Shown: in pieces, positions 57,420-64,000 of the stretch
Numbering within the stretch: position 1 is the first letter of the stretch
Layout of the letters: every line of letters begins with the position of its first letter
Assembly (NCBI GenBank): GCA_044223975.1
Contig: JBGALI010000002.1
Span: 1 to 64,000, forward strand
Direction of reading: 5' to 3'
Source of the DNA: CAZCPB01 sp044223975
GTDB lineage: Bacteria; Planctomycetota; Phycisphaerae; Phycisphaerales; UBA1924
DNA: 64,000 bases
Notes under the pieces: generated by a model
What the model was told of the DNA's origin: nothing
Database searches by the model: none
The model's input: the letters and a program-made list of their open reading frames with translations, nothing else
Program-made: the position numbers and the translations under genes

Positions 57420-57456
57420 CTACTGGTGTCGTAGCACCGTACTACAAGTGTCGTAG
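57420..57456 (-). promoter_or_regulatory. Duplicated BlaI-type operator
   Basis: Two 15-base sites, CTACTGGTGTCGTAG (57420-57434) and CTACAAGTGTCGTAG (57442-57456), start exactly 22 bases apart, about two helical turns. Each keeps the CTAC...GTAG half-sites of BlaI/MecI boxes. They lie 21-57 bases upstream of the blaI start, where binding would block the promoter. Confidence 0.8.
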
Positions 57457-57545
57457 GCTGTCAAGCCCATCACCCGCGGATTTCAGAAAGTCGGCGCGCA
57501 GCCGCACCCCGCGGGCACGCCCGGCCCGTCGGCCCCACCGCTCCT

Positions 57546-57580
57546 GGTTGTTTCAACAACCCCCCACCGCCGCGGGGGTT
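57546..57580 (-). terminator. Two overlapping hairpins after floA
   Basis: Read on the minus strand, AACCCCC and GGGGGTT (57574-57580 and 57558-57564) form one hairpin directly after the floA stop, and GGTTGTT-GA-AACAACC (57546-57561) forms another. They share four bases (57558-57561), so they exclude each other. Probably the end of the flotillin transcript. Confidence 0.6.
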
Positions 57581-58619
57581 ACGCCCGCGTCTGCTGCGAC
57601 GACGTGCTCTCGCCCGCGATCGACTCGCGCATGTTGGTGTCGGCCTGCATGTTCTGGAGCTTGTAGTAGTCCATCACGCCCAGCCGCCCCGAGCGGAACG
57701 CCTCGGCGATCGCCAGCGGCACCTCGGCCTGCGCCAGCACCACCTTGGCCTTGTTCTCCTCGATCTTGGCCTTGTTCTCGGCCTCGAGCGCCAGGGCCAG
57801 GGCACGCCGCTTCTCGGCCTCGGCCTGGAACCGCGACTTGTCGGCCTGGGCCTGCTCGGCCTGCAGCTTGGCGCCCGTGTTCTCGCCCACGTCGATGTCG
57901 GCGATATCGATCGAGAGGATCTCGAACGCGCTGCCCGCGTCGAGGCCCTTGGCCATCACCGTCTTGGAGATCTTGTCGGGGTTCTCGAGCACTTCCTTGT
58001 ACGTGTGGGCCGAACCGATTGTGGTCACGATGCCCTCGCCCACGCGGGCCACGATCGTCTCCTCCGTCGCGCCGCCCACCAGCCGCCCGATCGCCGTCCG
58101 CACCGTCACCCGCGCCTTGGCCTTGAGCTGGATCCCGTCCTGCGCCACCGCGTCGATCGTCGTCCTCGGACCGCCCGGGCTCGGGCAGTCGATCACCTTG
58201 GGGTTCACGCTCGTCTGCACCGCATCAAAGATGTCGCGACCGGCAAGGTCGATCGCCGTCGCCACGCTCCACGGCAGCTCTATCTTGGCTCCCTTGGCCG
58301 CCACCATCGCCGAGATCACCCGCCGGATGTCACCGCCCGCCAGGTAGTGCGTCTCGATCGCGTTGGTCGGGATGTCCATGCCGGCCTTCACGGCCCGGAT
58401 CCGCCCGTACACCACCTGGCGCACGTCCACTTTCCGCAGGCGCATGCCGATGATCTCCCACAAACCAACGTGAGCATTGGACAGCATCGCCTGCACATAC
58501 AGGCTGATGAACTGCCCCACCACGACGATGATCACCAGCGCGAACAGCGCAAGAAGAATCCCGCCGATCACGAACGCCACCGTCCCGCCGCTCACGCCCT
58601 GCTGCGCCAGAATGTTCAT
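57579..58619 (-). CDS. floA: Flotillin-like protein FloA
   Basis: 346 residues: an N-terminal hydrophobic hairpin (about 12-40), a PHB/flotillin domain (VRQVVYGRIRAVKAG, IETHYLAGGDIRRVISAMVA, LAGRDIFDAVQTSVNPKVI), the segment RVGEGIVTTIGSAHTYKEVL, and a coiled-coil tail rich in Ala/Glu/Lys. It organises ordered membrane microdomains. ATG chosen at 58619 (MNILAQQG); an upstream extension is not conserved. It is the last gene of the NfeD-flotillin cluster, after an HD-GYP gene. Confidence 0.95.
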   Translation of the reverse strand: MNILAQQGVSGGTVAFVIGGILLALFALVIIVVVGQFISLYVQAMLSNAHVGLWEIIGMRLRKVDVRQVVYGRIRAVKAGMDIPTNAIETHYLAGGDIRRVISAMVAAKGAKIELPWSVATAIDLAGRDIFDAVQTSVNPKVIDCPSPGGPRTTIDAVAQDGIQLKAKARVTVRTAIGRLVGGATEETIVARVGEGIVTTIGSAHTYKEVLENPDKISKTVMAKGLDAGSAFEILSIDIADIDVGENTGAKLQAEQAQADKSRFQAEAEKRRALALALEAENKAKIEENKAKVVLAQAEVPLAIAEAFRSGRLGVMDYYKLQNMQADTNMRESIAGESTSSQQTRA

Positions 58620-58704
58620 GGAACGATCCTCCCGCGGCCCGAGCCGCGCGGGAGTATACGAACAAAGAGCGGCCCCGGCGCTCACGCCGCGCGCCGGGGC
58701 GCGC

Positions 58705-60132
58705 TCAGGCCGCCAGGGCGCTCTCCTCGATAAAGGCGCACCCCGCCAGCCATGTCCCGTCTTCGTTGCGCCGCACCCGCACCACGCGCGCGTACCGCTT
58801 CACGGCCGCGGGGCCCTTGGTCGGGAACTGGATCCACAGGACGTCCGACAGCGACAGCGGCCACGGCGTGCACAGGCCGATGCCGCCGCGGCTGAGGTCC
58901 TGGGCCTGGACCTGGAACGCCTCGCCCGGACGCACCGGCAGGCTCTTCCCCTGGCGCACGAACGCCGCCGTGAGCCGGACCGCGTACGCCAGACGGTCGT
59001 GACGCCGCCGGTTCCCCGACAGCGGATCCAGCGGCGCGCTCTCCGACGGCGGCGGGATGGTCGCCGCCGCCGGGGTCGCCACCATCTCGTGCAGCGACCG
59101 CACCGAGCCGGGCGCCGATTTCTCAACCGCCCTCTGCGGGTCGTCCTTGATCAGCCGCTCGATCATCTTCGCCCACGCGTCGTAGATGTCCGAATCAAAC
59201 TGCGTCCCACGCCCCTCGCGCATCATCGCCAGCGCATCCGCCGGCGCCACCGGCCCGCGGTACGGGCGCGCCGCCGTGATCGCGTCGTACACATCCACCA
59301 CGGCGCACACCCGCGCCGCAAAGTCGATCTTGTCCCCCGAAACGCCCCGCGGATAGCCCTTCCCGTCCAGGCGCTCGTGGTGGTCGCGGGCCATCACCGC
59401 CACCACCGGCGGCAGGGCGGCGTGCCGGGCCAGTTCCTCGTGCCCCAGTTCCGGGTGTTTCTGGATCTCGGCCCACTCGGTCGGGTCCAGCTTCCCTTCC
59501 TTGTTGAGGATCGCCTCGGGCACGCCGCGCTTCCCCACGTCGTGCAGCATCCCCCCCTGCACGATCACCGAGAACAGCGTCGCGTCGTCGGGCTTGAGCT
59601 CCTTCACCAGCAGGCCGCACCCCACGCCGACGTTCACCATGTGGCTGGTCGTGTAGAAGTCGTGCGCCGACATGTCGAGCATGTACGAGAACCCGCACGA
59701 CTCGTCGCGCGACCACTCCGAGAACGCCCGCGCCACGTCCCCGACCGCCTCCACCGCCTCGGCCTGCCCCGGCAGCAGCAGCACGTCCTTGATCATCTGG
59801 TCGCACGACGCCCGCACCGCGCTCCACCGCTCCTGGTGCTTCAGCTCAGGGTCGCGCACCTTGGTCTCGAGCTTCTGCGCCAGCATCCGCCGGTAGGCCG
59901 CGTGCTGCGACACCTTGATGTACAGGCACTTGATCCCCTGATCGCTCAGGCGCTGCGCATCCTTGGGCGTGAACTCGACACCCGCCGCGCGGTACAGCGC
60001 GGGGTCGCTCCCGGCCTGCGTCCGCAGGTGCAGGTCCATCTCGAGGGCGCAGAAATCAAGCGAGTCGAGCGCCACCGGCAGGAACCGCTGTTCCGGCCCC
60101 GACGCGCCGCCACCGTCATGGTTCGCATTCAT
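58705..60132 (-). CDS. HD-GYP/PilZ cyclic-di-GMP signalling protein
   Basis: 475 residues. The HD-GYP phosphodiesterase domain has His197-Asp198 in GGMLHDVGKRG and HHERLDGKGYP at 251-261, so the catalytic set appears complete. A C-terminal PilZ-type domain starts at about 370 with NRRRHDRLAYAVRL, the RxxxR c-di-GMP-binding signature. An N-terminal part of about 120 residues is unassigned. It lies between the truncated and the intact flotillin genes. A palindrome cluster (60156-60196) precedes the ATG. Confidence 0.92.
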   Translation of the reverse strand: MNANHDGGGASGPEQRFLPVALDSLDFCALEMDLHLRTQAGSDPALYRAAGVEFTPKDAQRLSDQGIKCLYIKVSQHAAYRRMLAQKLETKVRDPELKHQERWSAVRASCDQMIKDVLLLPGQAEAVEAVGDVARAFSEWSRDESCGFSYMLDMSAHDFYTTSHMVNVGVGCGLLVKELKPDDATLFSVIVQGGMLHDVGKRGVPEAILNKEGKLDPTEWAEIQKHPELGHEELARHAALPPVVAVMARDHHERLDGKGYPRGVSGDKIDFAARVCAVVDVYDAITAARPYRGPVAPADALAMMREGRGTQFDSDIYDAWAKMIERLIKDDPQRAVEKSAPGSVRSLHEMVATPAAATIPPPSESAPLDPLSGNRRRHDRLAYAVRLTAAFVRQGKSLPVRPGEAFQVQAQDLSRGGIGLCTPWPLSLSDVLWIQFPTKGPAAVKRYARVVRVRRNEDGTWLAGCAFIEESALAA

Positions 60133-60155
60133 CGTGCACCCCCCTTTTGGCGCCC

Positions 60156-60196
60156 GAAAACTGCGCTGCACCGACCTCTGGGAATTCCCAGTTTTC
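60156..60196 (-). promoter_or_regulatory. Nested inverted repeats upstream of the HD-GYP gene
   Basis: CTGGGAATTCCCAG (60178-60191) is a perfect 14-base palindrome centred about 53 bases upstream of the ATG at 60132. In addition GAAAACTG (60156-60163) pairs with CAGTTTTC (60189-60196), sharing bases with the palindrome. This is an operator candidate for a dimeric regulator. The rest of 60133-60420 shows no gene. Confidence 0.5.
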
Positions 60197-60420
60197 TCGG
60201 CCAGTCCCCGCCCATGACTTGAGCACCGCCCCCCAGGATTTCCGGGCGAGAATCGCAACCGCTTGGCGTGCTTTGGTTTCCTGCCGCGCAGCGTTTTCTG
60301 AACACGCCTTCCCACGCGGCAAGTCGGCCGCCGGCGCGTGACTGATTCCGCGCATACGCAGAGATTTCCCATTCGGACGACGTCGTCCTTTGTCCGGTCG
60401 CCGCGCCGGGCAACCGGGTA

Positions 60421-60906
60421 TCACCGCCGCGTGCCGGAATGACGCCTTGATGCAGGGCGTCGGGCCTCAGGGTCAGGATGATCGTGGCCCTGAGTCCCCG
60501 CGCGCGCCGATTCCTCCGCGAACACGTCATGCCCCGAAAGGTCTCTCGCCGTGGCGATTTCCCATGGCAGGTCCATCCCGGCACTCTTGGCGACGATCAT
60601 CGCGGAAATCACCCGCCGGACATCGCCCCCCGCGAGGTGGTGCGTCTCGATCTGCCGCGTACCCACGAACAGGCCGGCCTTGACCGCGCGAATCCGCGCG
60701 TACACCACCTGGCGGACATCCACCCGCCGCAGGCGCATCGTCACGATCTCCCACAACCCCACGCCGGCGTCGCTGAGCAGTGACTGCACGAAGAGGCTCA
60801 AAGCCTGCCCAACGACAATGATCACACCCAGAACAATCAAAGTGCCGACAATGCCGCCAATGGTTGTCGCCATGCTGGCTCCACCCCACTGACCCAGCAC
60901 GCTCAT
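60421..60906 (-). CDS. Truncated FloA paralogue (possible remnant or membrane-hairpin regulator)
   Basis: 161 residues. From about 18 to 130 it closely follows FloA: VGLWEIVTMRLRRVDVRQVV, IETHHLAGGDVRRVISAMIV, ending at LSGHDVF. After that come about 34 unrelated Arg/Gly/His-rich residues, and the rest of the flotillin domain and coiled coil is missing; no continuation is visible in other frames. It sits exactly where floA normally follows nfeD, 40 bases after the small NfeD gene. AAGGGAG precedes the ATG. Either a decaying gene or a short functional form. Confidence 0.7.
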   Translation of the reverse strand: MSVLGQWGGASMATTIGGIVGTLIVLGVIIVVGQALSLFVQSLLSDAGVGLWEIVTMRLRRVDVRQVVYARIRAVKAGLFVGTRQIETHHLAGGDVRRVISAMIVAKSAGMDLPWEIATARDLSGHDVFAEESARAGTQGHDHPDPEARRPASRRHSGTRR

Positions 60907-60946
60907 CGCATGCGCTCCCTTATGTTCATTCTTACAAACCGGCGGT

Positions 60947-61450
60947 TCACCCCACCGCGCGCACCTTGACCTGGGTGCCCTCGACCACCGTCACTCTTAC
61001 GCGGCTGCCCGCCGGGATCAATCCCAGCTCCGCCAGCGCGTCGTACCGCTTCCCGTTGATCAGCACCACGCCCACTGGCCGCAGGTCCGTCGCCGCCGTC
61101 CCCTCCATCCCCACCATCCGCAGCTGCTCATCGTGCGCCCGCAGCTCATCCTGTCGCCGCTTCTCCTGCTCCTCGTCGCTGGGCTCCCCGATCATCTTCC
61201 GGCCCATCGGCGTGTGACGCCACAGGGACAACCCGTAAAAGAAGATCCCCGGGCCCGCCACCACCAGGAACGCAAGCGCGAGCGCGCCCCAGACCGGGTC
61301 GACCAGCCACAGGCACACCACGCCCGCCAGCCCCACCCCGCACGCCGTGAAGAGGATCGCGCCGCCCGAAGGCACGAAGATCTCAAGCACCAGGAGCAGC
61401 ACCGAAGCGCCCAGCAGCCCCAGGCCCCAGAAGAGTTTCGGTTCGTTCAC
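60947..61450 (-). CDS. Small NfeD-family membrane protein
   Basis: 167 residues: three or four helices (about 5-85), a basic linker and a C-terminal OB-fold domain (VGVVLINGKRYDALAELGLI, SRVRVTVVEGTQVKV) typical of NfeD proteins. No protease domain. GTG start overlapping the upstream NfeD stop (GTGA at 61447-61450). NfeD proteins form complexes with flotillins. Confidence 0.9.
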   Translation of the reverse strand: MNEPKLFWGLGLLGASVLLLVLEIFVPSGGAILFTACGVGLAGVVCLWLVDPVWGALALAFLVVAGPGIFFYGLSLWRHTPMGRKMIGEPSDEEQEKRRQDELRAHDEQLRMVGMEGTAATDLRPVGVVLINGKRYDALAELGLIPAGSRVRVTVVEGTQVKVRAVG

Positions 61451-63321
61451 GCCCGTTCGCCTCCATCGCCGGCCGCGCTCTCGCCCTGAGCCGCCACGAG
61501 CTCCACCGACACGCGGAACTCACCGGCCTCCACGATCTTCACCGTCGCCCCCGACGGGATCCACCCAAGCTCCGCCACCACGTCCACGATCCGGTCCCCA
61601 AACTGCACCCGCCCCGACGGCCGCAGCGTCGTGATCGCCGTCCCCGTCATGCCGGGCCTGAGCTCACTCAACCCAGGCTCCATCGCCGACAGCATCCCGC
61701 CCGCATCCACCTCGCTGGGGTCCGGGCTCTTGAGCACCAGCCGCCCCAGCATCGGCAGCGAGCCGAAGTTCTTCCCGATGAAGTACATCCCCACCATCGC
61801 CGTCACGGCCGACGCCATCACCGTCGTGAACCCGTACAGCAGGTCGCTCTTGCCCTGCGCCGTGTCGGGGAACAGCCCGCCCGCGCCCCGCGGCACGAAC
61901 GTCCCCACCAGCCCCGCGAACAACGCCAGGACCCCGGCCACCCCCACCACCCCGAACCCCGGGATCACGAAGATCTCGAGCAGGATCAGCAGCAGCCCGC
62001 CGATGATCGCCGCCACCTCCCACCACCCCGCCATCCCGATGATCAAGGGCGGCGCCACCAGCGCAAACAACGCCGCCACCGCCACCGCCCCCGGCAGGAT
62101 CACGCCGGGGTGGGTCATCTCGATGAACAGCCCGATCAGCAGGATCACGATCAGCAGAGCGCGGACAACGATGTTGGTCAGGAACGTAACCAGCCCCTCC
62201 GACCACGACTCGTCGAGGCGCTGGATGTTCTTGGCGCCAAAGTACGCCTTGAGCTCCTCGTCGTCCTTCACCTTGTCGGTCGCCAGGCCGTAGCGGACCA
62301 GGTCGTCGGCCTTGAGCGTCAGGGGATTCGACCCGTCGGTCACGAACTCGACGAGCTGCCATTGCCCGCGGTCCTGCACCGAAAGCACCGGTCGCGAGCT
62401 TGCGTGCTGGAGGAGCAGCGCGTGCTTCTTGTACGCCACGGCAGCGGCACCCTCCAGCCCTGGTATCGCGGGGATCACACGCTCGTGCGCGAAGTCTGGA
62501 GACCCCGTGGGTGGCGTCACCTCGGACGCAGGCCCCGGCGTACCCGCGTCCGGTGATGGCTCGCTGACCGCACCAGCCTGCGCCGACGGAACCCGGGGCA
62601 AGAGCGTCGGCGGCGCCTCGCCGAAGATCAGTCGATACTCGCGCTCATTGACGAACAGCCGCTGGTGCGTCTGCGTGTTCTCCACCAGCCATAGTTTGAC
62701 GCCGAGTGAGACCAGGCCCTGCACGAGGAATTCATCCCTCCCGTGCTTGCGCGCCGAATCCACCACCTCAGCCAGCAGCGGCCCGACGATCTTCTGCCGT
62801 TCTTCCGCGGGCATCGGCATCAGCCCGGAAATCGGGCTCACCTGGATCGGGAGCGCATCACCGAAGTCCGAGGCGGGGCTCGTCACGATCTCGCGGCAGG
62901 CCAGCGCGATCACCGCGCCTCCCGAATATGCCTTCGTGTTCACCCATGCCACCGTGTTGGCGATCGGGCACGACTTGATCAGCCCGCAGATGGTGATCAC
63001 TCCCCAAACATCACCCCCGGGCGTGTCCAGCTCGAACACGATTGCGTCCGCCCCGGCTCGCTGGGCGAGCTTGATCCGGCGTTCGACGCTGATCGCGGTG
63101 GTATTCTCGTTCTCTTTTCCCTTGATGTCACCCTTGATCGTGATGATCGCGACGTTCGTCGCCTTCCGAGCCGCCGGCACCGCCACCGGGCCCGACCCCT
63201 GCGCCATCGACCGCGCGGGCGTCCCCGTCAGCGCTGCCGCGGCAATCACCACCGCCGCCATCAGGCGAACGCAGCCTCGCCACCCGACGAAGGACCAGCG
63301 CTGAAGCATGTTCGTACCCAT
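61447..63321 (-). CDS. Long NfeD membrane serine protease
   Basis: 624 residues: a signal peptide (about 15-40), a ClpP-class protease domain (ELDTPGGDVWG, then Ser133 in TKAYSGGA; Lys177 is a plausible general base, 44 residues on), a low-complexity insert (about 245-300), four or five helices (about 390-540) and a C-terminal OB fold (VQFGDRIVDVVAELGWIPSG). This is the NfeD1a type, associated with stomatin/flotillin proteins. First gene of the cluster; start could also be Met5 (63309). Confidence 0.92.
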   Translation of the reverse strand: MGTNMLQRWSFVGWRGCVRLMAAVVIAAAALTGTPARSMAQGSGPVAVPAARKATNVAIITIKGDIKGKENENTTAISVERRIKLAQRAGADAIVFELDTPGGDVWGVITICGLIKSCPIANTVAWVNTKAYSGGAVIALACREIVTSPASDFGDALPIQVSPISGLMPMPAEERQKIVGPLLAEVVDSARKHGRDEFLVQGLVSLGVKLWLVENTQTHQRLFVNEREYRLIFGEAPPTLLPRVPSAQAGAVSEPSPDAGTPGPASEVTPPTGSPDFAHERVIPAIPGLEGAAAVAYKKHALLLQHASSRPVLSVQDRGQWQLVEFVTDGSNPLTLKADDLVRYGLATDKVKDDEELKAYFGAKNIQRLDESWSEGLVTFLTNIVVRALLIVILLIGLFIEMTHPGVILPGAVAVAALFALVAPPLIIGMAGWWEVAAIIGGLLLILLEIFVIPGFGVVGVAGVLALFAGLVGTFVPRGAGGLFPDTAQGKSDLLYGFTTVMASAVTAMVGMYFIGKNFGSLPMLGRLVLKSPDPSEVDAGGMLSAMEPGLSELRPGMTGTAITTLRPSGRVQFGDRIVDVVAELGWIPSGATVKIVEAGEFRVSVELVAAQGESAAGDGGERA

Positions 63322-63507
63322 CGTGAGTCAATCATAGAGGCGCTCGCCACACCCGCGGACCACCCCGCTCGGCCGCGCCGGAGCCCGAAGAACCAGCGCA
63401 GTCCGGGACCAAGTCGGGTGACGTTCGTACGGGAGCGCCGGGTCCGCATTCGCGTTCGCGCACAAACCGTACAAGACCTGCCCGCCGCGCCACGGCACAC
63501 TCCTGCC

Positions 63508-64000
63508 ATGCACCCACGCGCCCTCATCCTCTGTTCGCTTCTGGTCGCCCCCGCGGCTCAGGCCGACCTCATTTTCAACCAGCCCACCCACCCCAACGCC
63601 GCCAAGGTGGGCCTGGGCTACTACAGCCAATCCGCCCCCAAGCCCACCCGGAACTACCTCCACGCCGACAACGTCACGCTCGCCGCCTCCGCGCAGGTGG
63701 CCCGCATCGCCTGGTGGGGCCTCAGCGAGGGCATCGACCACGCCGACCTCTCCAACTTCACCTCGTTCACGATCAAGCTCCACAGCGCCAGGCTCAGCGT
63801 CGGGCGCTGGATCCCCAACCAGGTGCTCGCGACGGAGACGTTCTCCATGGCCGCGACGAGCCCCACGCTCACCGGGCGCGCCGCCCCCGCCAACGGCGCG
63901 CTCGAGTACCGCCACGAGGTCGCCCTCACCCAGCCCTTTGCCTTGAGCGCGGGCACGATGTACTTCATCTCGATCGGCGCCGGCTTCGTGAGCGGCAGCA
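63508..64000 (+). CDS. Secreted protein, C-terminally cut by window edge
   Basis: From ATG 63508 the frame stays open to the end of the window, giving 164 residues. MHPRALILCSLLVAPAAQA is a signal peptide. The mature part (DLIFNQPTHPNAAKVGLGYY, VARIAWWGLSEGIDHADLSN) is beta-rich with no catalytic motif. Similar beta-domains occur in planctomycete exoproteins that end in a PEP-CTERM anchor, but the C terminus lies outside the window. Divergent from the NfeD gene (186 bases). Confidence 0.75.
   Translation, partial: MHPRALILCSLLVAPAAQADLIFNQPTHPNAAKVGLGYYSQSAPKPTRNYLHADNVTLAASAQVARIAWWGLSEGIDHADLSNFTSFTIKLHSARLSVGRWIPNQVLATETFSMAATSPTLTGRAAPANGALEYRHEVALTQPFALSAGTMYFISIGAGFVSGS

Noticed and set aside
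58477..60222. A plus-strand open frame of about 580 codons antisense to the HD-GYP gene
   Set aside because: His/Arg/Pro-rich composition without secondary-structure logic; the opposite strand has complete HD-GYP and PilZ motifs.
60129..60584. Continuation of the truncated flotillin in another frame (frameshift hypothesis)
   Set aside because: Translation of the other frames after LSGHDVF shows no resemblance to the missing part of FloA, so a simple sequencing frameshift does not explain the truncation.

Overview
The window comes from a high-GC Gram-negative bacterium, most likely a planctomycete of the Phycisphaerae type. Pointers seen in the sequence are two proteins with the N-terminal LEPR-type motif (LEPRTLMS and LETRRLMS), an adjacent pair of planctomycete cytochrome/DUF1549-DUF1553 and DUF1501 genes, an ECF sigma factor followed by a Ser/Thr kinase with TPR repeats, a BlaI/M56 pair, and a dockerin-like calcium-binding tail on a secreted metalloprotease. 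No rRNA, tRNA, CRISPR array, integrase or insertion sequence was recognised; this reads as chromosomal core/accessory DNA.

Layout. 0-0.05 kb: first 16 codons of a LEPR-motif protein leaving the window. 0.65-10.8 kb: a complete high-affinity K+ module (small membrane ORF, kdpF, A, B, C, a DUF6714-like gene, kdpD, kdpE), with a divergent outer-membrane beta-barrel gene sharing the control region. 11.2-26.5 kb: mostly single genes with individual promoters: a beta-helix LEPR protein, an HEXXH peptidase, a methyltransferase, a GH32 fructanase, a lone HXXXDG acyltransferase, an M60 peptidase, EttA, an AhpD-like protein, a lipoprotein, an Rrf2 regulator and a ChaN-like lipoprotein. 26.5-34.4 kb: a metzincin protease, then a MarR-controlled MacAB-OMF efflux operon in five tightly packed genes. 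34.7-45.9 kb: DUF1326, PAP2, YcaQ-type glycosylase, kinase, ECF sigma, an STN-like periplasmic protein, and the PSCyt/DUF1501 pair.

45.9-57.5 kb is the most unusual part: BlaI repressor, M56 (BlaR1-like) sensor protease with a coiled-coil sensor instead of a penicillin-binding domain, a 1058-residue TPR protein, ExbB, ExbD and an 1168-residue chimera. The chimera has a PD40 propeller, a membrane hairpin whose second helix carries the TonB-like S-x3-H signature, an Ala/Pro-rich linker, and a terpenoid-cyclase-like alpha/alpha toroid at its C terminus where TonB would have its receptor-binding domain. I read this as a proton-motive-force-driven envelope machine with a non-TonB effector domain, probably under BlaI/M56 control.

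57.6-63.3 kb is a flotillin/NfeD membrane-organisation cluster: a large NfeD protease, a small NfeD, a truncated flotillin paralogue, an HD-GYP/PilZ c-di-GMP protein and an intact FloA. The window ends in a secreted protein running off the right edge.

A GC-rich 10-bp-stem intergenic hairpin occurs three times (about 0.44, 16.16 and 19.51 kb), always downstream of a gene. Most other long open frames are antisense or out-of-frame shadows caused by strong G/C third-position bias.
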